NCBI GenBank assembly: GCA_964236495.1
Contig: CAXSBR010000014.1
Location: 1-64,000 of the forward strand
Source of the DNA: CAXSBR01 sp964236495
Lineage (GTDB): Bacteria > Actinomycetota > Actinomycetes > Mycobacteriales > Jatrophihabitantaceae
Length of the DNA: 64,000 nucleotides
Direction of reading: 5' to 3'
Part shown: in pieces, positions 15,800 through 24,250 of the stretch
Layout of the letters: each line of letters starts with the position of its first letter
Numbering within the stretch: position 1 is the first letter of the stretch
Program-made: the position numbers and the translations under genes
The notes under the pieces: model-generated
The model's database searches: none
The model's input: the letters and a program-made list of their open reading frames with translations, nothing else
What the model was told of the DNA's origin: nothing

Positions 15800-17695
15800 A
15801 TGAGCGAATTGAGGCTGCCGCGGCGGTTGTCCGCGCCGGCGCCGGGCTGGACGGCCACCGCCGATGTGCTGGTGATCGGCTCGGGCATCGCCGGGCTCAC
15901 CACGGCACTGCGGCTGGCCGGTGCACCGCTGGGCGACGGATCCAGCGCTCGCGTGCTCGTCGTCACCAAGGACGTGCTGGCCGCTGGTTCCACCCAGTGG
16001 GCGCAAGGCGGAATCGCGGCCGCGCTCGGTTCCGACGACTCGCCGGCTGAACATCTGTGGGACACCCTGGTCGCCGGCGTCGGCGCGTGTGACGTGCAGG
16101 CCGTCCAGATCCTGGTGGAGGAGGGGCCGGCGGCCGTTCGCGAGCTGGTGGAGCTGGGCACCCGGTTCGACCGCACCAGCGGCGGTCAGCTGTCGCTGAC
16201 CCGCGAGGGCGGCCACCATCGCGACCGGATCGCCCACGCCGGCGGCGACGCCACCGGCGCGGAAATTCAGCGTGCGCTGGTCGATCAGGTGCTGCGCCAT
16301 CCCGAGATTGAGGTCATCGAGCACGCGCTGGTACTGGACCTGCTGCCCGGCGTGACCGAGCCGTCGAGGCGCGGGGCTCCTCTCACTTCCATCTCCGGCG
16401 CGACACTGCACGTGATGGGCGTGGGCCAGCGCGACGGCATCGGCGCGGTGCGCGCGCGCATGATCGTCGTTGCTACGGGGGGCATCGGTCAGGTGTATGC
16501 CTCCACGACGAATCCGGCGGTGTCGACAGGCGACGGCGTGGCGGCGGCGATGCGAGCCGGTGCGACCGTCCGCGACCTCGAGTTTGTCCAGTTCCATCCC
16601 ACCGTGCTGTACCTGGGCCGGCGCGCCCACGGCCAGCAGCCCCTGGTCAGCGAGGCCGTGCGCGGCGAGGGCGCCTACCTGGTCGACGATGCCGGCGTGC
16701 GATTCATGCAGGGCGAACACGAACTCGCCGATCTCGCCCCGCGCGACGTCGTCGCCAAGGCGATCGTGCGGCGGATGCGTGAGACAGGCGCGGAGCACGT
16801 CTGGCTCGACGCCCGGCAGTTCGGGCTGGAGAAGTGGCGGGTGCGTTTTCCGACGATCCTGGCCACGCTCAACAGCTTCGGCATCGACCCGGTCCGCGAG
16901 CTGATCCCAGTGGTGCCGGCGTGTCACTACGCCTCGGGCGGCGTGCGCACCGACCTGTACGGGCGCTCGGACGTGAGCCGGCTCTACGTCTGTGGCGAGG
17001 CTGCCTGCACCGGTGTGCACGGCGCGAACCGGCTGGCGTCGAACTCGCTGCTCGAAGGATTGGTATTCGGCCGGCGCATCGCTGCCGACATCCGCACCCG
17101 GCTCAGCGCAGACACCGGCCCACTTCCCGAGGTGCTCGATGAAGCCGTGATGTCCGGGCTGATGCACGAGGAGGTTCGCGACGAGCTGCAGCCGCTGATG
17201 TCGGAGACCGCCGGCGTGCTGCGTAACGCGCAGGGGCTGGCGGTAGGACAAGCCGAGCTGGCCGAGTTGGTAGCAATGTCTGAGGCAACGGCAGACGCCG
17301 GAGTCGACCCAGCGTTGGACGCAACATTGGACCCAGCGTTGGACACAACGTTGGACCCGGCGGTGAACGCAACAGTGGACTCAGCGTTGGACCCGGCGCC
17401 GCACGAGCACAGCGAGCGTCCCGTGCCCGGCATCGGCAGCTGGGAGTCGACCAACCTCGTGACGGTGGCTGGTGCGCTGATCAACGCCGCGATCGCCCGC
17501 GAGGAGACCCGCGGCTCGCACTGGCGGGAGGACTTCCCCGACCGCGTCAACGCGCGGTTCGCCGGCCACTTCGACACCGTGTTGGATGCCGACGGCGCCT
17601 TGCGCACCACCTATGTCCCCACCGCTGGGCCACCCAACGACGGGCCGCAGTCGCCCTACCGCGTGCAGGTCGAGTCGACGGTGACAGCCCAGTGA
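15800..17695 (+). CDS. nadB: L-aspartate oxidase with an internal repeat insertion
   Basis: FAD enzyme that oxidises aspartate to iminoaspartate, the first step of NAD synthesis. 631 residues from ATG 15800, longer than the usual ~540. The FAD motif VIGSGIAGLTTAL, STQWAQGGIAAAL, the HRDRIAHAGGDATG active-site region, EFVQFHPT and the CGEAACTGVHGANRLASNSL motif are all present. Residues about 495-533 are a low-complexity block of Leu-Asp-Pro-Ala / Leu-Asp-Thr-Thr units (DNA 17284-17400) between the catalytic and C-terminal helical domains. The frame is intact. The stop overlaps nadC. Confidence 0.94.
   Translation: MSELRLPRRLSAPAPGWTATADVLVIGSGIAGLTTALRLAGAPLGDGSSARVLVVTKDVLAAGSTQWAQGGIAAALGSDDSPAEHLWDTLVAGVGACDVQAVQILVEEGPAAVRELVELGTRFDRTSGGQLSLTREGGHHRDRIAHAGGDATGAEIQRALVDQVLRHPEIEVIEHALVLDLLPGVTEPSRRGAPLTSISGATLHVMGVGQRDGIGAVRARMIVVATGGIGQVYASTTNPAVSTGDGVAAAMRAGATVRDLEFVQFHPTVLYLGRRAHGQQPLVSEAVRGEGAYLVDDAGVRFMQGEHELADLAPRDVVAKAIVRRMRETGAEHVWLDARQFGLEKWRVRFPTILATLNSFGIDPVRELIPVVPACHYASGGVRTDLYGRSDVSRLYVCGEAACTGVHGANRLASNSLLEGLVFGRRIAADIRTRLSADTGPLPEVLDEAVMSGLMHEEVRDELQPLMSETAGVLRNAQGLAVGQAELAELVAMSEATADAGVDPALDATLDPALDTTLDPAVNATVDSALDPAPHEHSERPVPGIGSWESTNLVTVAGALINAAIAREETRGSHWREDFPDRVNARFAGHFDTVLDADGALRTTYVPTAGPPNDGPQSPYRVQVESTVTAQ
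17284..17400 (+). repeat. Degenerate tandem repeat inside nadB
   Basis: Units of about 15-30 bases built on GCGTTGGACCCAGC / ACGTTGGACACAAC repeat at least five times. They encode alternating LDPA/LDAT/LDTT/VNAT stretches. The period keeps the reading frame. Other NadB proteins do not carry this block, so it is a local expansion. Confidence 0.7.
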
Positions 17696-18570
17696 GTACC
17701 GAGTCTGCGTTGGTGGCCGTCGTCGAAGCCGGCATCGACGCACAGGCGGTGATCGACGTCGTGGGCCGGGCGCTGGACGAGGATCTCGGCAGCGGTCCGG
17801 ACGTCACCGCCACCGCGACCATCCCCGCCACCACCCTGGGTGCGGCCGACGCGGTGCCACGCCAGCCCGGCGTGGTGGCCGGACTGCCGGTCGCGGCCTA
17901 CGTTTTTGCCGCCGCCGGATCGCGCCGGCTGCGAACTGACTTCAGCAGTGCCGACGGTGCTCAGGTCGAGCCAGGAGCAGTGCTGCTCACCGTGCGCGGG
18001 CCGGTGCGCGACATCGTCACCGCCGAGCGCACGGCGCTGAACCTGCTGTGCCACCTGTCCGGCATCGCCACCGCGACCAGAGCCTGGGTGGACGCAGTCG
18101 CCGGCACCGGCGCGAAGATCCGCGATACGCGCAAGACGACGCCAGGGCTGCGCTCACTGGAGAAGTACGCGGTGCGCTGCGGCGGCGGGCTGAACCACCG
18201 CATGTCGCTGTCGGACGCTGCGTTGGTCAAGGACAACCACGTCCTCGCCGCGGGCGGGGTGGCGGCGGCGTTCGAGCTCGTACGCACGGCGGCTCCCGGC
18301 CTGCCGATCGAAGTCGAGGTCGACGACCTCGACCAGCTGCACGAGGCGGTCGACGCCGGTGCCCAGCTGGTGCTGCTGGACAACATGACCGACGACGACA
18401 TGCGTGCCGCGGTGGCCTACGCGCGCGCGGCGGGCGTGCGGACCGAAGCGTCGGGTGGGCTGACGTTGTCGCGGGCCCGGGGCGTCGCCGAGACCGGCGT
18501 CGACTACATCTCCGTCGGCGCGCTCACCCACTCCGCCGCCGTTCTGGACATCGGCCTGGACCTGCTGTGA
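17692..18570 (+). CDS. nadC: Nicotinate-nucleotide pyrophosphorylase (carboxylating)
   Basis: Quinolinate phosphoribosyltransferase: quinolinate plus PRPP to nicotinate mononucleotide. 292 residues from the GTG overlapping the nadB stop. Conserved segments are EDLGSGPDVTA, AERTALNLLCHLSGIAT, IRDTRKTTPGLRSLEKYAV, LVKDNHV and the C-terminal ASGGLTLSRARGVAETGVDYISVG. nadA is not in the window. The stop overlaps the start of coaX. Confidence 0.95.
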   Translation: MSTESALVAVVEAGIDAQAVIDVVGRALDEDLGSGPDVTATATIPATTLGAADAVPRQPGVVAGLPVAAYVFAAAGSRRLRTDFSSADGAQVEPGAVLLTVRGPVRDIVTAERTALNLLCHLSGIATATRAWVDAVAGTGAKIRDTRKTTPGLRSLEKYAVRCGGGLNHRMSLSDAALVKDNHVLAAGGVAAAFELVRTAAPGLPIEVEVDDLDQLHEAVDAGAQLVLLDNMTDDDMRAAVAYARAAGVRTEASGGLTLSRARGVAETGVDYISVGALTHSAAVLDIGLDLL

Positions 18571-19373
18571 CCGCACTGCTGGCCATCGACGTGGGAAACA
18601 CCAACACCGTCCTGGGCGTCTACGACGGCGCGCGCCTCGAGCATTCCTGGCGCATCAAGACCGACGCCCGCTCCACCGCCGACGAGCTGGCGCTGATCTT
18701 CCGCGGCCTGCTCGCGGGCGTCGCCGTCACCGGGGTCTGTGCCTGCTCGACCGTGCCAGCCGCCAGCCGCGAGCTCAAGGCCATGCTGGCCGGCTACTAC
18801 GCCGACGCCCGAACCGTGTTCATCGAGCCCGGCGTGCGCACCGGCGTGGGCGTCGTCGTCGACAATCCGAAGGAGGTCGGCACCGACCGGATCTGCAACA
18901 CCGCCGCGGCCTTCCACCTGGTGCAGGGCCCGGCCATCGTCGTGGACTTCGGCACGTCGACGAACTTCGACGCCGTCTCCGCGCGCGGTGAGTTCGTCGG
19001 CGGTGCGCTGGCGCCGGGAATCGAGATCTCGGTGGACGCGCTGGCCGCGCGCGCGGCACAACTGCGCAAGGTGGAGTTGGTGGAGCCGCGCTCGCCCATC
19101 GGCAAGAACACCGTGGAGTCGTTGCAGTCGGGCATCATCTACGGGTTCGCCGGACAGGTGGACGGCCTGGTGCGGCGCTTGGCGCGGGCCCTGGTGCCCG
19201 CCGATCCAGCCTCGGTGGCCACCATCGCGACCGGTGGACTGGCGCCGCTGGCGATAGCGAACAGCGAGACGATCGAGCGCTACGAGCCCGACCTCACGCT
19301 GCTCGGCCTGCGGCTGATTTACGAGCGCAACGTCGGCGCGGGAGCGCCTGAGGATCGAGCGACGAAGGAGTGA
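18567..19373 (+). CDS. coaX: Type III pantothenate kinase
   Basis: First step of CoA synthesis from pantothenate. 268 residues from the GTG overlapping the nadC stop. The phosphate loop IDVGNTNTVLGVYDG, the VDFGTSTNFD motif and GGALAPGIEIS are typical. The last ~10 residues (GAPEDRATKE) and the stop codon are supplied by the first copy of a 52-bp tandem repeat, so the natural C terminus has been rewritten by repeat DNA. Downstream neighbours usual in actinobacteria (lysS, lsr2) are absent; a repeat and assembly gap follow. Confidence 0.93.
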   Translation: MTALLAIDVGNTNTVLGVYDGARLEHSWRIKTDARSTADELALIFRGLLAGVAVTGVCACSTVPAASRELKAMLAGYYADARTVFIEPGVRTGVGVVVDNPKEVGTDRICNTAAAFHLVQGPAIVVDFGTSTNFDAVSARGEFVGGALAPGIEISVDALAARAAQLRKVELVEPRSPIGKNTVESLQSGIIYGFAGQVDGLVRRLARALVPADPASVATIATGGLAPLAIANSETIERYEPDLTLLGLRLIYERNVGAGAPEDRATKE

Positions 19374-19597
19374 GGCCCGGAGGGCGTAGANNNNNNNNNN
19401 NNNNNNNNNNNNNNNNNNNNNNNNNNNNNNNNNNNNNNNNNNNNNNNNNNNNNNNNNNNNNNNNNNNNNNNNNNNNNNNNNNNNNNNNNNAAGGAGCGCC
19501 TGAGGATCGAGCGACGAAGGAGTGAGGCCCGGAGGGCGTAGAAAGGAGCGCCTGAGGATCGAGCGACGAAGGAGTGAGGCCCGGAGGGCGTAGAAAG
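19341..19597 (+). repeat. 52-bp tandem repeat spanning an assembly gap
   Basis: A unit beginning GGAGCGCCTGAGGATCGAG and ending GGAGGGCGTAGA occurs at 19341-19390, is cut by 100 N, then occurs twice more exactly (19491-19542 and 19543-19594), with a period of 52 bases. The true copy number is unknown because the gap falls inside the array. A diverged relative lies at 47780-47910. Confidence 0.9.
19391..19490. other. Assembly gap (100 N)
   Basis: Exactly 100 undetermined bases, the conventional size for a gap of unknown length. Because both sides are the same repeat unit, the gap probably reflects collapsed repeats rather than missing genes, but missing sequence cannot be excluded. Confidence 0.95.
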
Positions 19598-19621
19598 TAG
19601 CCACGCCGGTACAGCGCCCTA

Positions 19622-21595
19622 TCAGATGTTCGGTTGCGGTTCGACGAGATGGCGGGGCCGACCATTGGTGGTGCGGCCCAACAAGTGGGTCAGCTGTTCG
19701 GCCGGCATCGGTCGGCCGAGTAGATAACCCTGAGCGAGGTTACTGGCCAACGATCGGAGCACGGCCAGTTGTTCCTCGGTTTCCACGCCTTCGGCGGTTA
19801 CCGACAAACCGAGGGCGTGGGCGAGATGGGTGATCGCCTGCACGATCCGGCGATTGCGTTCATCGCTGAGATCTGTGATGAAACTTCGGTCGATCTTGAC
19901 GGAGTCGACCGGCATCTGGCGCAGGTAACTCAGCGAGGAGTAACCCGTGCCGAAATCGTCCAAGGCCAACGACACGCCTATGGCTTTCATGGCGTGCAAT
20001 GTGGGCAGGGCAGCGTCGAGGTCCTTGATGACGGCGCCTTCGGTGACTTCCAGGCAGAGGTACTGCGACTCGAGCTCGGAATCGGCGAGAGCTTTGACCA
20101 CCGTATCGATGATGTTGCGATCAGACAGTTGTTGTGGCGAGAGATTGACCGACACGGTGATAGGTCGCTGGTCGGGGTAAAGGGCGTGCCAGGCCGCAGT
20201 CTGTTTGCACGCGGTCCGCAGCACCCATTCACCCAGGGCGACGATGAGGCCCGACTGTTCGGCGATACCGATGAATTCAATCGGCGGGATCAGCCCGCGG
20301 TCGGGATGGTGCCAGCGCACCAGCGCTTCGGTGCCTACGATCGCACCGGTTGGAATGTCGATCAGGGGTTGATAGTGCACAACGAACTGGTCGGAGCTGA
20401 GCGCATGGCGTAGTTCGAGTTGCCGATTGGCACGGTTGACGACGATGTCGTGCATCTGGGCCTCGTATACCGCTATCTGGCCCCCGCCAGCGCGCTTGGC
20501 TTCATACATCGCCAGGTCCGCGTCGCGCATCAGGCTGTGCGAGTCGACGGACTCGTGTCGGGCGTAGGCGAGGCCGATGCTGGCCGCGGAAACCAACGAC
20601 AGACCGTCCAGGTCGAAAGGTTCCTCAAACGCGGCCAAATAGCGCTTTGCCGCGCCCAGCCCGTCGCCGTCGTCTACGACGTTGTGCAGGATGACGCCGA
20701 ATTCGTCTCCACCGAGACGGGCGACGACGTCGCCCGACCGGGCGGCGGCACGTAGTCGAGCAGCGATCGCGCGCAACAACTGGTCGCCGCTGTCGTGGCC
20801 GAAGCCGTCATTGGCGTCCTTGAAGTTGTCCAGGTCGATGAAAAGCACGGCCGTGCTCTGCCCGTCGCGCCCACGACAGCTCAGTTCCATCGACTCGCTG
20901 AACAGAGCCCGATTAGGCAGGCCGGTCAGACTGTCGTACAACGCTTCTTGCTCGGTCAACCGCCAGGCGAGCAGGTTGCCGAAGCCGGCCGCCAGAACGA
21001 AGCCGGCATGGATGAACGCCCACTTCCACGGATGCTGATCCATACCCGGCATCGCAGGGTGTCCGTATACCGAGGCGGGACTTAGTATGCCGACGATCCC
21101 GTGCTCGAACAGAACGAAAAATATTGCGATTACGAACGGCAGCCACTGCTGATACAAAGTCAGGAATGCAATAACCACGAAGTAACTGAAATGCGCCTCG
21201 GTCGCACCGCCCGACAAGAATACAAGTATCGAGCAGGTCACTACGAGACCCGTAGCTACGGCGGCACTGCGGATTCGCCGGTGTGCACGCGGTATCACCG
21301 CGACGGCCCCGGCTACCGCGATCGGCGCAGCGACGACCAATCCCTCCAGTACCGAATATTGCCGGTACAGCGCGAAGAAGAACAGTGCGGGCACTTGAAG
21401 CCACAACAGCGCGCTCAGGCCTCGATGTCGTTGAGCCCATGCAGCGTCGGACAGTCGTCGGCCCTTGGGTAACGCCGAGATCAGCCGGGACAACAGTTCC
21501 AACACAGAGTGGCGGTGCCGACGAGACTGCGGAGGCCGGTCTCTGACCCGCCGCGACGTCGGTGCGTCGGGAGAGCCGGGGTGGGCGAGGGTCAC
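19622..21595 (-). CDS. Membrane GGDEF-EAL cyclic-di-GMP protein
   Basis: 657 residues. A cytoplasmic N-terminal stretch and about six hydrophobic segments (residues ~60-215) form a membrane sensor without a named domain. A GGDEF domain follows (opening ALYDSLTGLPNRALF; motif GGDEF near residue 294). An EAL domain comes last (GTEALVRW near 420; DDFGTGYSSLSYL; VKIDRSFI). Both signature motifs are intact, so it may make and break c-di-GMP. The C-terminal part matches the usual EAL end (AQGYLLGRPMP). It replaces the genes usually found after coaX. Confidence 0.92.
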   Translation of the reverse strand: MTLAHPGSPDAPTSRRVRDRPPQSRRHRHSVLELLSRLISALPKGRRLSDAAWAQRHRGLSALLWLQVPALFFFALYRQYSVLEGLVVAAPIAVAGAVAVIPRAHRRIRSAAVATGLVVTCSILVFLSGGATEAHFSYFVVIAFLTLYQQWLPFVIAIFFVLFEHGIVGILSPASVYGHPAMPGMDQHPWKWAFIHAGFVLAAGFGNLLAWRLTEQEALYDSLTGLPNRALFSESMELSCRGRDGQSTAVLFIDLDNFKDANDGFGHDSGDQLLRAIAARLRAAARSGDVVARLGGDEFGVILHNVVDDGDGLGAAKRYLAAFEEPFDLDGLSLVSAASIGLAYARHESVDSHSLMRDADLAMYEAKRAGGGQIAVYEAQMHDIVVNRANRQLELRHALSSDQFVVHYQPLIDIPTGAIVGTEALVRWHHPDRGLIPPIEFIGIAEQSGLIVALGEWVLRTACKQTAAWHALYPDQRPITVSVNLSPQQLSDRNIIDTVVKALADSELESQYLCLEVTEGAVIKDLDAALPTLHAMKAIGVSLALDDFGTGYSSLSYLRQMPVDSVKIDRSFITDLSDERNRRIVQAITHLAHALGLSVTAEGVETEEQLAVLRSLASNLAQGYLLGRPMPAEQLTHLLGRTTNGRPRHLVEPQPNI

Positions 21596-21790
21596 GTGGG
21601 CGCCTTCAGGTCGACGATCGAGGCCTCGCGATGCTGCCCCCGGACCTGCCCACGCGGAATCGGAGGGCGGAGCTCTCCTTGGCCAAACCTAGCATTGATC
21701 TTGACAAACAGCCGGCGCGGATTCGGTGGCCGGCCGCGGCGTGAGCGTTCTGGCCGCGCTGACCGACTGTTTGCGCGGACGCGGCATGCG

Positions 21791-22204
21791 CTAGCCAGCA
21801 GTGGCGGTGGTGAGGCAGAACGGATGCCCGGCCGGATCGAGCAGCACCCGGAACAGGCCGGGATGGGGCTGCGTCTGGGTCGTCGTAGCGCCCAGCGCGA
21901 CGGCGCGCGACACCGCGGCGTCCAGGTCGATGACCGAGACGTCGAGGTGCATCTGCTTGGGAGCGTCGGTTCCCGGCCACGTCGGCGGAACGTAGTCCTC
22001 GATCCTCATCACGGTGACGCACACCCCGCCTGTCGACAGCGCGATCACCGCACCGTCGACGGATTGGTAGATGCGCTGCATTCCGAGCAAGCCGCAGTAG
22101 AAGTCGGCCAGGACGGCCGGGTCGGCGCAATCGATCGAGACCGACGCCAACGTCCCGACCGAAGTGAAGGTGTTTGCCTGCGTCGCAGTCATGCCCGTCA
22201 CCAT
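21791..22204 (-). CDS. VOC (glyoxalase/bleomycin-resistance) family protein
   Basis: Small cytoplasmic protein of 137 residues (133 from the second ATG at 22192). It has the two beta-alpha-beta-beta-beta halves of the vicinal oxygen chelate fold: ASVSIDCADPAVLADFYCGLLGM at the start, and LDVSVIDLDAAVSRAVALGA with LLDPAGHPFCL at the end. The substrate is unknown; many such genes are uncharacterised dioxygenase- or resistance-like proteins. It is divergent from the sulfotransferase gene. Confidence 0.8.
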   Translation of the reverse strand: MVTGMTATQANTFTSVGTLASVSIDCADPAVLADFYCGLLGMQRIYQSVDGAVIALSTGGVCVTVMRIEDYVPPTWPGTDAPKQMHLDVSVIDLDAAVSRAVALGATTTQTQPHPGLFRVLLDPAGHPFCLTTATAG

Positions 22205-22283
22205 GGCACAAGCTCGGGATCCGGTACAGCCGACGTCAAGAGTAAATCTCTAGCGAGACGATAGGAATGCTTCCTTCGTTGTC

Positions 22284-22289
22284 TATACT
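22284..22289 (+). promoter_or_regulatory. Candidate -10 element for the sulfotransferase gene
   Basis: TATACT ends 11 bases before the GTG start at 22301, with no ribosome binding site between, suggesting a leaderless transcript. No convincing -35 hexamer is visible. Confidence 0.4.
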
Positions 22290-22300
22290 CACGGCGTGCG

Positions 22301-23302
22301 GTGGCCCGATTCCTTGTCATCGGGACGCCCAAAGGCGGCACAACTGCGCTGCACTCCGCGCTGGTCGGTCATCCCCAGCTGCACCTGTCGGCAGTCAAGG
22401 AGCCCAAATTCTTCCTCTGCGACGGCAGGCCGCCGAGCCGGTCGGGTCGAGGCGGCCCGGGTGATGCCCACAGTGCGCGGGAATGGGTGTGGCGCGAATC
22501 GGACTACCTGGCGCTGTTTGCCGACGCCCCGCTTGGCTCGTTGGCGGGCGAATCGACGCCGTTCTACCTGTACGACCGCGCCGCCCAACGCCGCCTTGCC
22601 GCCACCGCCCCAGATGCTCGCCTCATCGCCGTGCTCCGCGATCCCGTCGATCGCGCGTACAGCAATTGGACCCACCTGCGCTCCGACGGCCTGGAACCGG
22701 TCGCCGACTTCGTCGAGGGCTTGGCACAGGAAGACGCGCGCGTCGCTGCCGGGTACGCCCCGTTCTGGCACTACACCCGTTTGGGCCGGTACGGCCAGCA
22801 ACTGCAGCACCTGTTCACGCTGTTTTCGCGCGAGCAGGTTCTGGTGCTTCGCTATCGGCAGCTCGCCAAGGACCCTGACCGGACCATCGCCACGGTCTGC
22901 ACCTTCCTCGGCGTCACGCCCCATCCCGCCGCGAAGTCTAAGCCGGACAACGTCCACCCCTACGTCGCACCGAGTCCGAAGGCGGCGGTGCTGAGCGCGG
23001 CCATCCGCACCGGTGCCGCAGCCGGCGCCTTCGCGCCACCGCAGCTCTGGCGTCGCCTCGAAGCACCGTTACGGTCGGCCCTGCACAGCGGTGGCGGCCC
23101 TCGCCCCGCGCTGTCCACCGAGCACCGACGCGAGGCGCTGAGCGGGTTTCTCGACGACGGCCTGTTGGAAGAGCTGCTGGGTCAGTCGTTCGACGACTGG
23201 CGCGGTGACGCCGGCCGGGGGGGAGTTCAGCCAACGCTGGCGGAGCTGATCAGAGCCGTGCGGATCTCGTTGGATCCGCTGGCACAGGTGGCCTCGAAGT
23301 AG
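22301..23302 (+). CDS. PAPS-dependent sulfotransferase
   Basis: 333 residues. The 5'-phosphosulfate-binding motif is at the very start (VIGTPKGGTTALHSAL), followed by the conserved KEPKFF segment. The 3'-phosphate-binding motif is LRDPVDRAYSNW. This fits the Sulfotransfer_1/3 group related to heparan and Stf-type enzymes, which move sulfate from PAPS to a sugar or lipid hydroxyl. The substrate cannot be told. The last 76 bases overlap the end of the convergent gene on the other strand. Confidence 0.85.
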   Translation: MARFLVIGTPKGGTTALHSALVGHPQLHLSAVKEPKFFLCDGRPPSRSGRGGPGDAHSAREWVWRESDYLALFADAPLGSLAGESTPFYLYDRAAQRRLAATAPDARLIAVLRDPVDRAYSNWTHLRSDGLEPVADFVEGLAQEDARVAAGYAPFWHYTRLGRYGQQLQHLFTLFSREQVLVLRYRQLAKDPDRTIATVCTFLGVTPHPAAKSKPDNVHPYVAPSPKAAVLSAAIRTGAAAGAFAPPQLWRRLEAPLRSALHSGGGPRPALSTEHRREALSGFLDDGLLEELLGQSFDDWRGDAGRGGVQPTLAELIRAVRISLDPLAQVASK

Positions 23303-24189
23303 ACGCGAGCAGCCGCAGTGTCTTGCCCGGCCACGTTCCCCACTATTTCCAGGTCGACGACGCTGACGACGCTTGCATAGCGCAGCGTGTGCCGGCCGAA
23401 CGGTGACTGCGCGACAGTCCCGCCCGTCGTCGCGGTCAGGCCCGCACCGATCGCGGCACCGCGGAACTGACCAGTCCGCTCGTACCAGTTCTCGCCCGCA
23501 TCGGCCCGGCCGTCGTAGAAACCGGTCACCGACCCGTCCGGTTGCGCCACGACGGCTGCCACCCGGCGACCGCGCCGATCCCACCCGGTAGTCGGCGGCG
23601 CGAGCACCACATCACCCCAGGTCCAGTCCAGCCCGTCGGCGCTGGAGGCGTACCGCGACACCATCCGGTCCTCCTCGCCGGGTTCGGTCAGCGGATGGCA
23701 GCACAGCCACGCATGCCAGCCGCCATCGGGATCGACGAGCACAACGGGATCCTTCACGGCAGCGGAAGCATCGCCGGGCCACACGGTTGTGCGACGACCG
23801 TCGGCCAACTGGCCCGGCTCGTCGGCGTCCAGCGCGTCGACCCACCAGTGCTTCGAGTTCGGGGTCGAGCAGCTCACGTACAGACGCCACCCACCGTCGG
23901 GCCGGCGCACCAGGGCCGGCCGTTCCAGCGACGCACAACCAAGACCGTCGCGGTACACCGTGCACAGGGTGTCGAACCGGACGCCGTCGACCGAGCGCGC
24001 GACGACGTTGGCGTATCCACGGCCCTCGTTCACCGGCCGACGCAGCCGATAGGTCAGATAGATGGCTCCGTCGGCCACCACCGCGCTCGGAGCGCCTGCC
24101 CAGAACCCGTCGCCCGAGCCGGGGGCCGCGACGACCACGTGGCTCGCGTCGAAATCCAACGACAGCCGATCCAGTCCTGTGCGCACGAC
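23227..24189 (-). CDS. Glycosyl-hydrolase-like beta-propeller protein
   Basis: About 320 residues from GTG 24189 (the frame is open to 24294, overlapping the MFS gene; the extra residues are Arg/His-rich and probably not coding). It has repeated blade-like motifs of the GH43/GH32 five-bladed propeller type: SAVVADGAIYLTYR, RSVDGVRFD, RPDGGWRLYVSCS, SSADGLDWTWGD and VTGFYDGRAD. There is no signal peptide, so it would act in the cytoplasm. I cannot confirm the catalytic acids. Its 3' end overlaps the sulfotransferase gene by 76 bases, tail to tail. Confidence 0.55.
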   Translation of the reverse strand, partial: VVRTGLDRLSLDFDASHVVVAAPGSGDGFWAGAPSAVVADGAIYLTYRLRRPVNEGRGYANVVARSVDGVRFDTLCTVYRDGLGCASLERPALVRRPDGGWRLYVSCSTPNSKHWWVDALDADEPGQLADGRRTTVWPGDASAAVKDPVVLVDPDGGWHAWLCCHPLTEPGEEDRMVSRYASSADGLDWTWGDVVLAPPTTGWDRRGRRVAAVVAQPDGSVTGFYDGRADAGENWYERTGQFRGAAIGAGLTATTGGTVAQSPFGRHTLRYASVVSVVDLEIVGNVAGQDTAAARVYFEATCASGSNEIRTALISSASVG

Positions 24190-24250
24190 ACTCGACGCTA
24201 GTGGAGTGCCCGAGTAGGGCCGCCGGTGCTTGTGGTGCCTTCGGTGCCGA

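Noticed and set aside
15791..17251. 486-residue minus-strand open frame opposite nadB
   Set aside because: Shadow frame; no ribosome site or family likeness, while NadB motifs are complete on the plus strand.
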